This document shows positions 9,142 through 21,900 of a stretch of DNA of 39,268 nt, in pieces; positions within the stretch are counted from its first letter, which is position 1, and each line of letters starts with the position of its first letter. The translations under genes were made by a program, and so were the position numbers. The notes beneath the pieces were generated by a model that saw only the letters and a program-made list of their open reading frames with translations, ran no database searches and was not told the DNA's origin. Source of the stretch: Klebsormidium nitens (taxonomy: Eukaryota > Streptophyta > Klebsormidiophyceae > Klebsormidiales > Klebsormidiaceae); assembly GCA_000708835.1 (NCBI GenBank), contig DF237679.1, forward strand, positions 1-39,268, written 5' to 3'.

Positions 9142-12100
9142 CTACAGCGACAACAGCTTCTTCCAATGGAGCCACCCCACGATCCCCACCACGCATGCGA
9201 CGCAGGCGGCCAGCGTGCTCCACATAACCCAAGGAAAATAGCGCGGGTCACTGTAGAAGCTGCACTGGACGTTCATGCCAAACACGCCGCCCACAATCAC
9301 GGCTATGCTGGCCGCTACCGTGCCAATCGTGATGAGGATCACCAGCAGCAGCAGCTGGTTCTGGTGGTCGTCCAGCCGGATGTTGATGTAGTCCTCAGTA
9401 TCCTCGATGTACTCCCGCAGCTGCAACATCAGCGCGGTGATGTCAGCTCAGGCGCCTTTTCCTTCCTGGAAATGAGAGGTGGCGCAATCCGATACATCTG
9501 GACCATCAGAAGCACAACCTAGTACAAACGGGACCCTAACGACGCGGCAGCCTTCCGCAGCACAGGCGCGGGTGCACATTGCGATTAGTCAGCACGACTA
9601 GCCAGGGGCAGCAGAAGCAAGACGACGCCCCTTTTCCCACCAGCTTCAAAGTACATTTTACCCTGTACCTTGGCGAGCTGTTTTCGATAAACGGCAACTG
9701 CGCCTGTCACGGTCGGTGGCTGCATCCAAATGCAGATTTCAGAGCCCTTTGCCATCCCCCGAACACCAGGCTAGCCATGCAAACCTCCTCCGGCGCGTGC
9801 TTGCAACTCACGGCGGAGAGCTTGTTGAGCGTGCCCTCGATCTGCGCGAAGTAGGCCTCCAGCAGCATCTCCAGCTCCTCCACGTCCTCGCCCTTGCCGC
9901 TCTTGCGCGTGCTCTTGCTGCTGCGGCTGCTGCGCGACACGCTGCTGCGGCTCGCGCGACTGCGGCTCCCGCTGCGGCTGCGGCTGCGGCTGCGGCCGCG
10001 CCGGAGGCTGCGCGCGCTGTGGCTGCTCAAGTGGCGCAGCAGGGGGCTCACCTGCCAGGCAAAGCGGGAGGGCAGATTGAGGAACTTTGATGATAGTAAC
10101 GATCCGTATTGTGTGAGGCCTGAGAGGAACCATCGTAAGACACACTACAGCCCGCAGTACCGTACCACAACGCACCTCGTCGTTTTCACGAACCCTATCC
10201 GTTCTCATGTACTGCTGCTCAGAATTGGTTTGAGGAGGGATGCACGAGGTGAGAACAAACGGTCTGCGAACATATCCTGGACCACCATGAGAACTAGCAA
10301 GAAGCAATCACCATTAGTGCTTCTCGGAAAGCACGTCCCCCAGTGTCTCTCAGAAGCTCCTTTTGTAGAAGAAAAGAGCACACCCGGAGGCTTGTCACAA
10401 AAAAAGATGCATCGATTCGGCATAAGCGGTGCGCGATGATATTGACCACTGGCAATGAACGGGTCTAAAGTGCCCAAACCTCCAGCGAAAACAGAAACCA
10501 ATCTCCATCGGTTTCTGCCTCTTCCGTGCCCCCAGAATAGGCACGACCTACGCAATTCCGACAAGTGCCACCTCTCACCTGATCATCTGCTTCGGTATGG
10601 CCCCCATCATGGCCCGCCGCACCCTCCGGCACACTGGGTCCCGCGCCTCTCTCTTGGCCCCCCTCTTGGGCCCCGCCCTTTTGCCCCCCAGGAATAGCTT
10701 CGTCCAGTTCCCCCCGTTGATTGAAGGTCAGCTCACGCATCAACCGCGGCCCCTCAGACGAGAATCCAACGTCGAGAATGTCTGGATGAACGGGGCCCAA
10801 TCGGGGGGTCGACCCTTCCGTAGGGGGGCGCTCAGATGGGCCGGGGTCCAGTGAGTTGAGGGGGGGGAGCGCGGGAGCGGAGCTGCTGGGGGGCGTTGGG
10901 TCCTCGGGGATCGCACTAGTGCTCGGTTGATGGGAGCCGAAGTTGCGGGGGGAAAGGTGTGGGGAGCTGCCGGCCATCACAGAGCTGGAGTGAAAAGCAG
11001 CATGTTCAATAACGGCAGAGACCATCAGAAGCGGGTTCTGAGACAGGGAACTGGTTAATATAGTAACGGTGAGCGGACAAACAACCTGAAGCATACAAAG
11101 ACACTCTCATATTGCCGGCACAGCAGCCACTCTCATATTGCCTGCACAGCAGGAGCGCCGAACGAAAAGGAAGAGCTTCGAAGGACGTCGGGGACTGCGC
11201 GACATGTTAGCCTGCAAGCGCTGCTGAAGTCCCCAATCGTTTTAGAGAAGCTGACAAAGAGACGCAAACAAAATCCGAGGGGGAACGGAAGAACTGACCC
11301 GAAGCCTCCACCAGCGGTGAGCGAGGACTGGGGCGAAGTTGGCTCCAGGGCTTCCATGAGCTTGTCAGTGAGGTACATTTCAAGCATATCGCCATCGTCG
11401 TCAAGCAGCCCCTCCAGCTCATCACGCACCTGCGAAGAAGGTCCGATCTTTCAGATACTCGCCGCTCGCACTAAAGGGCTTCGTTTCCGAAACTTTTATC
11501 CCAAAGCGGAACCATGTAGCCACCACAGAGGCCGAGCAGGTGACGAAGCTTGAAATCCACAAATTGCTGTGGGAGTTTCCTGTCAAAACTGGCGAAATGA
11601 GCAGTTCCACTCAAGGGGACGGTAAAACGATCGAAATCCATCCGTTAAAAGAGCCAGCAGCTTGATGCTTAAACCAAGACCTACACGAGTCTCTGATACT
11701 CATAGCCGTCTGACTTTCCTACAAACTTTCTTACAGCATCTTTCCTGCACCCACCTTTTGCACACGCACGCTGAGCCCCACGAGCCTGCTCTTGTAGCGC
11801 CGCACCCGCTCCAGATTCGCGCTGATGATCTTCACCGTCAGGTCATCAAGCGCAGGGTAAGCCTCTCGCTCTAGTTCCGCACTCTTCACATCCAGGTGCC
11901 CGCACACCGTCTCCAAAATCACCTCCAATGCCCGGAACTCAAACGGCAGCACCACCGGCGCAGTCATCCCCTGTCCCACGAACGTACCCCCACCGCCCCC
12001 ATCGCCTCCGTCCAGAAACAGCACCTGGCTGGTGCTGACTACTGGTGATGCGTGCCGCCCGTCGCTGTCAGGGCTGGGGAGACGCTGGTACGACTTCTTG

Positions 12101-13876
12101 CGCCCAAACATGCGGTCCCGAATGGCAGTGAATGGGGCCCAGACTGAAGCCTCCTTCTGGGGGGGTGTAGGGCGCTGCGCGCTGCGCGGCCGCTGTGGGG
12201 CGGGGCTGGCGCCTCGCGATCGAGCCGGGGGGCTTGCTCTTGGCAGGGGGGAGAGACTCCGCACCCGCTCGCGGTTGGCCTGCCTCTCGGGGCTGCCCTT
12301 GAGAAGGGGATCCCTCGCCGAGCGCCGGACGGGGCTCCAGCTGCGCCCCCGCAGGCTGTTCTCGCGCATCAGGTCGTGCCATCGCTGCTCCCTGCCGGGG
12401 GGTGCCTGCGCCCTCGGCGGCGACTTCGGCCGCTCCTTGGAAGCTCCACGCCCCAAAGGACTTTTCCCTCGGGCCCCCGGGCTGTCTTGCCGGCCAACCG
12501 CTGCCTGCGCCACTGCCTTTCTGCCGCTGCTCGGGAGAGGGCCCCGGGCAGTCAAACCGGGAGCTAATAGCAAGCTGTCAGCTTGCAAGGATTCCGTGGG
12601 GTGCTCGGAAAGGTTAGCGTTGGCAATTACTGGTGAGCCAGCAGGGTTAGGAGACATTGAGGGGGGCGGGCTGGAACGGGCGTAGTCGAGGGCAAGATGG
12701 TCCCGCAGGGAGGCAAGGCGGCGCTGCAGCTCCGCGACGAATAGCTGCACGTGCGGGTTCTGGTAGTTCTGAAGGAGGACCTGCAGACCAAAGCAGACTG
12801 ATCTCCATATGGTGGACTTAGCGGAGGCGCCGGTCAGAGTGCAGTCTTGGATCCAAAGCAGCAGCGTCATCCGTAGCATCTCTACAGGAAACAGCAACCG
12901 ATGACTCTGCTGCATGGCCATCTTTAAAGCGTATTTTAGTCTTTAAAGATGGCCATACAGCAGAGTCATCGGTTGCTGTTTCCTGTTGAGCATGTTGTCT
13001 TAAGGAAGTGCACGTCACTGTGTCCCCAGTCCCAGTATTGGTATGATTGAAAGCTCAAGAACCCCTCACATGCTCTCTTCCTCACGCAACTGAATAGTCC
13101 ACACCTGCCCTGGGTTCAGCAGCATAAAGCCTATTAAAGGGTTTCAACAAGCAATGCCCAGCATTCACCTCCTCAGCCGTGACGATGGCCTTGATGTGCT
13201 CAAGATTGATGACGATGGCCTTCTCTCGCCCCAGAATGGTGGACGGGTACACGAGCACAGGGTCCAAAATGCGCAGGTCGCGCGCGGGGATGGCACACCG
13301 CCGCATGATTGCATACTAAAGAACAAACGGACCAGGAACGGTTAGGATTGAGGAGTGTACTTCGGCTCTCTTGTGGCTCCACTGAAAAGAAGACAATTCC
13401 GCTGAACTTTTAGATTCGCTCATTGGGAGCTGCGAATTTTTCTAAGGACATTTGATCCAAACGGATTGCAATCCAAGAATGCTGTAACGTCATCAACCAC
13501 CAAGCACGTTCCTAGACCTCATTCAGACCAACTCTCTCTGCAACCAATGGCTGTTAGTCTAATCCCCAACCCTTCCCTACCAGAAAGGCGCTCTTCAATC
13601 TTTGCAAGCAGAGCTTACTTTGTCCGCCTCGATGATCTGTGTGGCCCCCGTGGGATCAATCCGCAGCCATGACCGCATGCCCAGCCCCCTAGGCTTGGCT
13701 GCTGCATCCCCTCCTCTTGCTGGGGAGGTTGCCCGTCCCCTCACTCTGTTTGGCGTGCCTGGGCGGCTGGAAGAGGACGGTCGTTCCTCAGCTTTCAGTC
13801 GCCTCCCCAGAGGACTGGGAGACGGCTGCCGAGCTACAGCAGCGTCTCCTCGTTTGGCAGAGCCTGGCTTATGCAT
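9142..13876 (-). CDS. MRS2: MRS2/MGT-type magnesium transporter (CorA superfamily)
   Basis: Seven exons keep frame throughout: 13876-13619, 13315-13169, 12780-11755, 11429-11299, 10984-10579, 10051-9812, 9420-9142. The product has about 828 aa. It forms a Mg2+ channel, in plants found in mitochondrial, plastid, vacuolar or plasma membranes. Family marks are [15 protein letters not shown] at the exon 1 end, [10 protein letters not shown] and [11 protein letters not shown] in exon 2, [13 protein letters not shown] and [15 protein letters not shown] across exons 3-4, [20 protein letters not shown] in exon 6, then TM1, GMN (about residues 784-786) and TM2 in exon 7. I chose ATG 13876 because GCC precedes it and the upstream DNA looks like a pyrimidine-rich leader; ATG 13954 would add 26 aa. 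Relatives have about 400-450 aa; the excess is disordered sequence in exons 3 and 5 and an RS repeat in exon 6. Confidence 0.92.
12884..12986. repeat. near-perfect inverted repeat (hairpin) in MRS2 intron 2
   Basis: Arms at 12884-12929 and 12941-12986 are 46 bp each with a single difference (C versus T, a G-U pair in one RNA strand) around an 11-base AT-rich loop. The hairpin lies inside the intron 12781-13168. It could fold in the pre-mRNA. It may be a young foldback element or a microRNA/siRNA precursor. Confidence 0.9.
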
Positions 13877-14351
13877 GGCGGGAGAAAGAACAAGGAGAAA
13901 AAAAGCTCCGAGACAGTCCTCAGCTCTTGCTTGTTGTTGCAGTCCCCAGGTCAACCATCAGAAGGGGTTGGTATCTCAAAGTATGGACCAAATTGTATGG
14001 CGGCTGGCCGCCCTTGGATAGAAAAGCGACTGGCGAGAGCGAGAGCCACTGGTTTCACTGAAACCCTAGTCCAGATGCCAATGGCGCCCTGTTTAGGGTT
14101 TCATAGTCCTCACTTTCGCTCTGCCTGGAAGCTGAACTTTCGCGGTTCTGTTTGCTGAACTTTGTTCCCCATTCTGTATTCAGCAGACCCTTACAATCAT
14201 TGCACAGTGCCACCCCTTCTTGTCCGATGCGATCGGCTCTTTGGTCCATTGACAGGGAGCAGCAATGGCATCTACCTCAACGCCAGTGGCTGCGTAATCT
14301 GACTGTTCGCAGCCGTTCCAACGTGATCAGATGGCCGGAGCTTGGTAGTCC
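13877..14351. promoter_or_regulatory. divergent promoter of MRS2 and guanylate kinase genes
   Basis: Only 475 bases separate the two start codons. A telo-box AAACCCTA lies at 14061-14068 and its reverse complement, within TTTAGGGTTT, at 14092-14101. A CCAAT-type word is at about 14078 between them. In land plants telo-boxes are common close to start sites of housekeeping genes. No TATA box is obvious. Shared control is inferred from layout. Confidence 0.6.
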
Positions 14352-17300
14352 ATGTTGGCAGCAGCACGGCGGTCCCTGAGCACATCGCTGCGGCGCAGAA
14401 TGGCAGCTGTCTTAGAAAAACCTGCGGTGCCCGCGGAGAACGGTCTGCACAAGGTGAGGTTTATTCCTTTTCAAGACTGCAGCAAGTCTTCTCTTGGTAT
14501 TGAGTTGGTCATGCCTACTTCCTGTGATGCCTTCCTTCAAAGCGCGGGTTGCAAGTGGAGCGGTGAGACAGCAGGCGCATATGAACCATGTGCATATGCT
14601 TATCTGTCACATCACGTCCTGATCTCAGAAGCAATGCACTAAGCATAAATCACTTTTCTCTCGACCAGGTCTCAACAGGACAAGAAATGGATGGTCCTCA
14701 GACTTCAAGCGGTGCTGGATCACTGCCTGCGTGCTTTGACCATGCCCTGGCATCCATCAGACACCCGCTGGGGAGCAATCAGCAGGTAATGCAGAGCGAA
14801 ACCTTCAGCAGTATTAAGCTTAGAAGCAAAGCAATGCTTTGATCAATATGAAAAGTTGGATGCTCTCGCTTGACATCTACTCTGAAGCAATGTTTTGGAA
14901 AGCTTGAAGGCTGATTGGTGTCGAATATCTTGTACGATCTTGTATTCACCTCAGATCTAACATGGCAAGTCGCCTGCAGGTGTATGCGATTGGAGGCCTT
15001 GGCGAGCCTGCTGAGAGCCCTTCCCTGGATGTGCACTTGCTGGACTCAGAGAATCAGAGCTGGGAAGCTGTTGCCACAACTAGCATGTCATCCAAAACAA
15101 TGCCAACGAATCCAGCTTCTCGAGGCTGTCAAGCAACAGCAGGTGAGGAACCATAGGGAGAGGACAGATGCTGGAATTGACTCTCTGCTCATCATACATT
15201 TGAGCTTGCTTTCTTTTGTCACTGTTCCTCAAGCCACAACACTGGACTTTGCACAGCTTACCTTGAGATCCAACCAAAAGCTTGCGGAGAGCTGATTGAT
15301 GATGCATTCTGCTGCCTGCAGTTGTTGGCAACAGCATCTATTTGATCGGAGGATACGGAGGCGGCAAGACTCTGGATGAGGTCCTTGAGCTGGACACTGC
15401 CACCAAGCAGTGGAGGCAGGTGGAAGCCACTGGCACGGGCCCAGGGGCAGTCTCTGGGGCCACAGCCACAGCAGTGGGGGACAAAATCTATGTTTTTGGA
15501 GGTGCCGGCAGCGACCACAACCCAAGGAACTCTGTGCATATTCTGGACACGATAGAGCACACGTGGTGAGTCTCTGCAGATCATGCCAGTCTTACTGCTT
15601 CGACTAAGTCTGGTTGATCGAAGATCAGTTTGATTAAAAAGTGCAGGCAAGGTGCTTCTTTGGTCACTGCACTGGCTCGCTGTGTTTCCCCTTAACATCG
15701 AAGCTCAGGTGATGTCATGGATCTTCGATGGACTTTCTAACTGATCTCCCCCTCAAAGTCATTGTTTGTCCACTCTTCCAGGCTCACACCCCACATATTG
15801 GGGGATCCCCCTCCAGCACGCTGCGCGCACTCAGCCACTCTGGTAGGGCCAGCCCCCTCAAAAGCAGAGCTAGACCCTGACACTACGCCCCTGGCTGGCG
15901 ATCGGATCCTGATGTTGGGGGGGTATGGAGCCAAGCCTCTAGGGGACGCCTGGTTCTTGGAAGTGGCCACTCCCTATGTCAAGGAGCAGATGCAACAGCG
16001 GGGAGAGGCTGTTGTGGCTTGGAGTCCGGTGGCAGCAGGCACATCTGTGCAGGTGAGAATCTGGGGGCAACATCGCTGTTGAGTAGGACGCAGGAGGTGC
16101 TTCCTGAAGGGTCACTGGAAGCTCCTGTGGATCAATCTTGCCAATTTGCTCCCCGTAAAGCTTCAGGTGAATTGACAGGGTTTGTAATAGAGACCTGGGC
16201 CCCAAATTCTGGGCAACATCTGGAAGAGGAGCCGATATCCAAGCCAGCAGGATGCTTCTCTCGGCAGCTGCGTGCTAGGATTGCAAACCGAGTCCAACTT
16301 CTTGTTGGTGGATCAGACTCCTGAGCGGCGCCCGGTGGTGATCTGCGGTCCTTCCGGGGTGGGCAAGGGCACACTCATCAACAAGTTGATGGCCGAGTTC
16401 CCAGGGCAGCTTGGGTTTTCCGTGAGCCACACGACGAGGAAGCCGCGGAAAGGAGAGGAGAACGGAAAGCATTACCACTTCACAGAGTGAGCAGCTGAAA
16501 GCAGACACTTGTCGCGCCAGGATTTGAAGGATATCTGTTGGAAGCTCTCATACACCGCATGTCAGTTGGAGATGTGAGAGAAAAGGGATGCACTGTCTTT
16601 ATCGTCTTTAATTTTTTTTTGGAGACCTTGCCTGCTGACAGGTTGGAACTCACTCAGGCTGGGACTGACTAGCTCCCAGATGTTGCAAGAGCGGTTCGTC
16701 TGTTTGACTCGAAACTCTCTGAATTGCGACCTCGCTATTCGAGATGCATCTTTCTCTGGACAAATTAGATTCACTTGTTTCTTTCAAGGAGCTCAAAGGG
16801 CGGCTCGAACGTGAAGACAAGTGCCCTGTTTTGAATACCAGCTTCCCTTCTGTGCCTCATATCGGCGCCAACGAAGAAGTGAAAGGTTCGTTTCTCAAGT
16901 CCGTACGTCTTTTCGCTCTTGCAGAAAGGCAGACTTTGAGCGGGAGATTGCGGCTGGCAAGTTTCTAGAGTACGCGCACGTGCACGACAACATCTACGGT
17001 ACGAGCATTGCAGCCGTGGAGGCGGTCGGGGCTGCGGGGCGCACCTGCATCCTGGACATTGACGTGCAGGGGGCGCAGCTGGTCAAGAACAGCACGCTGG
17101 AGGCGCTCTTCGTATTCATTTTGCCGCCGTCCGAAGAAGAACTTGAGAAGCGGTTGCGTGGCAGGTGGGGCCTCAAGCAACTGTCAGATGTGTGCAGGAG
17201 AGTGTGAGGGGTTCAGGCATAACCAAGTGGGACATGCTCACGGCTGCTTGTAGGAGCATGTTAGCCTCCTTCTCTTTATTTGCTGGGCGTTTGCCTCGAC

Positions 17301-18972
17301 AAAGCTGGCTTTTCCTACCAGAGACTTTCTGGGAGCGAGTTCCGAGTTTTCTACTGCGTTGATAGCACAGCAAATACGCTTTCACTTCGCAAGGAGATTC
17401 TACCTTCTGGCCCAGTTCGATCAAAGCGCAAAATGCTGAGCAGAACAGGTAACGTCTTGGTAAGAACTGGCAAGCACCATTCCGTCCTTGTCCAGCAGAG
17501 GACGTTTTAGCTGTGGAGAATTTTGAAGGAGCGAACCTTTGAGTACATTGCGAAAGGGAGTCTAATAACCCGTCGTGTCTCCTCTTTTCAAATGGAGGAC
17601 ACACCGGCCCGCCAGAGATAGGTCGTGGGTACCTTTCGTCGAGCGTACATTGAGTCTCAAAATCTTCTGATGAGGATCCTGAAGCCCATGCTCTGGCTGA
17701 CGTCAGCTGTGACGTTCTTTCAGGGGCTCGGAGGACGAGGAGCAGGTGCAGAAGCGGCTGCGCGCGGCGCGGGGGGAGATGGCGCGCGCCTCAGACGCGT
17801 CGCTCTTCAACCACACGCTTGTGAACGACGACCTCGACAAGTGCTACGCGAGCCTCAAGCAGCTGCTCGGGCTTGCACCGGGAGAGGCAACTGCGGAAGG
17901 GCTGCCAGGTGAGCACAGATGCAACGAGTTTTTGCATTTCCGCTTCTTCCCCATAATGACCCACTAGAAGAATCTGCTTTGCGTTCTTTTGACTGAGCCA
18001 GTCGATAGGGCCAAGAGCGAACAATGGTCCAGGATGTGACTTTGCGAGCCCCCTACGACAGGTCAACAGGGAAACTGAATGCGATCGATGCCCCAAATCT
18101 CATGCCTGACCAAACCCGTTAACGAGGGAACCCATTGTACATTCGGTCTCGAGATTCAGAATCCGAACGAAGTAAACAGCTTTTGAGGTGGAGCTTGCCG
18201 CTTCTTGCCTGCATGAAATTCGAACGGGGCCGAAGAACATGTCAAAGTATGTATACTCATCCTGCAAAGTAGGCGTTGGATCACCTCCCAGCTTTCGGTG
18301 TCTGGAAATGACCACTACGTGACTGCACAAGGATTAACAAGGGTCGACCAACTGTGTCAAGCAGGCTGTCACTGTTGCTCAGACTTGACTCTTCTGCATA
18401 CCATTAAAGCCTTTAATCGATCAAATGGTTAAAAAAGGCATCTGGCTTCTCTGGACAATCCGCCTATCCGACTGCGCCTTCGTCACGCGAAGGCGTGGAG
18501 CACTACTGACTTCATTGACTTTCCGCCTTCGGCCGTAACTGCAGATTAAGACCTCTATTAATAAGAGACTCTCGCGGGTTTGTGAGCCAGCTCTCTCACC
18601 GGCCTCCTCTCTTCCGTTGCAGGGCCGTGCTCTGGCCACACCTCTACGGCAATGGGCGACCGGGTGCTGGTGTACGGGGGTGTTGCGGACGGGCCTGCAC
18701 CTCTCTCGGACGTCCACCTGCTTGATGTTTCCAACCTCACCGGAGGCGCGCCGGAAGCGACGACAGGCTTGCGGGGCAGAAAACTGTCGAGAGCGGACTT
18801 CAATTTCGACCGGGCGTTTGTACCGGAGGCACGTTACAATCACAAGGCTGTGGCGTTGTCAAAATTTGAAGTGCTACTTGTCGGAGGATACGATGGGGCG
18901 AATGCGTTGGGGAACACGGCGGTTTTGCGTCTGGCAGAGGTGGAAAGATCATGGCAGGGCTGCCTTTCTTAA
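14352..18972 (+). CDS. guanylate kinase flanked by Kelch motifs (AGK2-like)
   Basis: Nine exons join in frame: 14352-14453, 14669-14785, 14980-15142, 15322-15565, 15782-16052, 16251-16486, 16925-17164, 17724-17908, 18623-18972. The product has about 635 aa. Guanylate kinase turns GMP and ATP into GDP and ADP. Its core (about 328-505) shows the P-loop [52 protein letters not shown] and EEQVQKRLR. Four Kelch motifs precede it ([37 protein letters not shown]) and two follow it ([20 protein letters not shown]). Arabidopsis AGK2 has Kelch-like sequence only before the kinase, as far as I recall. The N-terminus ([14 protein letters not shown]) is Arg/Ser-rich and could be an organelle transit peptide. 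Confidence 0.9.
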
Positions 18973-21900
18973 GGCTGCCATCGGAGTTGTGGCCATGCTG
19001 ACAACTGTACCTTATTGAAGGGATGCATATCTTAATGCTTCATTGTTAGTTACCAAGCTACCCGGGCGGAGGTGAGCCTACTTTTGCAGGCACGGAGCCT
19101 TTCGAGGCCCGAAGATGAGTCTGTAGTATTATGGGATATGAAACATGACCTGCTTGTTGTCAGGGAAACAGTATGGAACGATACGTTACGTGGCAGGTAT
19201 CAACAAATTTGCGGAGAATTGGCTTCGGGTTTAGTGGACCCGTGATCGAAGGGTTCAAATGCTAGCTGCGCCGGCAATATGACGCATCATGGATAATATT
19301 CTACTTCGCTTCCTGGAATCTTGAATGTGACGCACGATGTTGGAAGCACGCACGGAAGCTAGTCACGCCCGTTAAGGCCATTGTCGGGTTGCAGGCGGAC
19401 TCTTTGTTTTGCAAAGAAGAACGTGGCGTGACTTGCGACAGTCAACTCGTCGAACGAACCGGCTTGCGAAGTATGAGCTGAAAGGTCATCTCCAGTGCAC
19501 CATATACCCGTAAGACCTCTTGCCATCGACGTCGCTCTCAATCATTGCATGATTCATAAGAATCTTAAGTGACATTTCAGCCGACGCCAATTCGAAGTCA
19601 GGTATTCACGACCTCGAGGCCCAACTAATTAGAAGGAAATTCTCGCGCATATACCACGAGCATCATCGTGATGAGTACTTGGCGCCAAATCCATATACAG
19701 GCCTACGTTATGCACATGCAGGAAATTAATTTTGTGAAGATGCGTGGCTGCAATGTCTTTGCCATGCATGCTGGCCAGAGGCGCATGTATAAAGATGTAC
19801 GTGCCACGATTAAGATTCTTGAACCGAAAGACTCGACGCATGACCGTTAGAAAACACTTCGTTGAATACGCGACTACAGGTGTCCAATTTTGACGGGGTT
19901 TTGAACTCTATCCAGTTTCAGTTGCCACAGACTGCTTTCGGCTGCTTAAAAATCTGCATAATCAATTTCCGGGAGCGGTTTCACAACGAGACGCGCTTCG
20001 ACTTGAAGAAGTTCCAATCATTGAATCTATGTACCTCTTACGATCGAAAACGCTAACAGTATGAAATATCAATCCTACAGCCAAAGTCGTTTGAACGGTC
20101 TCCTTGCCGCCGCCAAACGCGGCTCCGTTCATAACGTAACGGACAGATCTGATCCTGAACTTACCTCCGGTCCTACAGAAATCTCGGAGAGCTGCCAAAG
20201 TTCTGCCAGGCTTGTGACGTGTACCGCTCGACGTACGCCGTCCCCGCCGCCAGCTGCAACCGGCACTGCGCCGCTACGGAGGCCCCGCACTGCACGCACC
20301 CGCGACTGGCAGGACGCGGGGCCACTTTCGGAACCGAAGGGGACCCCGGTGTGAACGGGCTCGGTTGTTTCCGAACGTGCTAGCGCCTCCCTCTTGTCGG
20401 ACGGTGCGACACGCCCCGCTTACCAGACGGTGTGAACGCGGCCCTTTACGCCGTTTTCTTCTTTTCCGTTCTATCTTCGCCTTCGACTCTCCATTCAGTT
20501 ATTTCTTCGCCCTCTCGTCCTTCTCTCTCTCCGCGTTCTCGTTGTTTCCTTTCTCTCGCTGCCCTCTTGTCGCAGATCCGTACTCATTCATTTTCTCCAC
20601 GTGAATTCGTTCTTACTTCTTCTTCTTCTAGTCAGTCCGTCCTCTCTCCGCTTTTTCGTAAATCCGTTCTCTTTCCGTCTCTCCGTTCCCGTCTCCTCGA
20701 AGTTCTGACAGCCCCTGCGATCCCCACTGCTTCCCACATCCTCCCTGTGAAGCTAGGCAGTTCGAATACTTTGCCCTTTTTGATCTCGTCCCGTGCAAAG
20801 ATGACTTCCGTCATAGGCAGCTCAACGGAAGGTACAGAGTTCCGCTTGCCCTTCTATCGTCTACGAGTTCAGCGCCGCTGTCTAGCTGAGAGATCTGGCT
20901 GACGTAGACAACCACCTCAGCAGCTCTCAACTTTCTCGCCCAGCTCGTCGCTTTCCAATCTGAGGAAGCGGAGAAGTCTCCGCAACACACTTTCTGAGCG
21001 CAGACCCGGCTTTCAACGGCACGTTTGAACAGCTTCCCTTGCCACGACTGTGCTCGCCGTCTGAGTGTGCGCTGTAGACTGAACGATTCCGCGCTGCAGT
21101 TTCGCTGCTCTGAAGTGGGATTCCGTGCGCCTCAGTGTCTAAGCCAAGGCCCCGTCACCCCGTCACCTTGTCTAACGTCACCTTCCCTTTCGCCGATGAT
21201 TTTCGGCACCAATATTTAGCCTTAACGTCACCGTAAGATAGTGCCAGGTTCAGCTCGGGCACAAATCAGAGTATCTGCTCTTTGCTCAGTCGGCGGACCT
21301 CATAACTGCAGCACAGGGTACTTTACATCAACCTTCAATCTCAAACACGTCTGTTGCTGGGATTGACCGATAATGTCACCCCTGAGACTTCACAGGATGA
21401 CGAGTAAGAACTGTCATGGAAGGCCTTCCGTGGGTTCATTCAAGTGAGAATTTTGAAGAGGTATGCAATCCACCTTTGCATTTACCTCACGCTCGTTATA
21501 CGCCGCGGGATATCTCGGCCGCGTTAAGCTCTGGGCGACCGCAAAAGCACAATTTGAGGATCTCGGATGACTATAAGTTCGCTCTTGCAGGCAAGCCCGT
21601 TCGAATTACAAAGTTTTTTACATTCCGTGGATTGGGTTTCAGACGTCTCATACATGGGCTTTTAGTCCGAACGACCAGAATTCGCTGCGGCGCATGCTGT
21701 GTTGTGACCAAGTCAGAAGCCGTTGCACGTTCAGCAAAAATTTGAGAAGGCCTGAGGTGCATACATTTACTATCCCTACACAAGCACATAACGCCCGAGA
21801 AAGCGACCATCGTGAATCAATATCCTATTCGTACCTCGAATATCAGGAGAAACGAAGATGTTCACACAATCAGATTGCGAGATAGTACATAGTTTCTACT

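Noticed and set aside
12032-12685. 217-codon + strand ORF over MRS2 exon 3
   Set aside because: It is antisense to a GC-rich, Arg/Ser/Pro-coding exon, which leaves other frames open by composition.
20632-20814. 60-codon - strand ORF (start MTEVIFARDEIKK) that looks like a protein N-terminus
   Set aside because: It ends in a purine-rich tract with no motif, no splice partner and no recognisable family.
21416-21745. 109-codon + strand ORF
   Set aside because: No recognisable domain and no splice context; probably chance.
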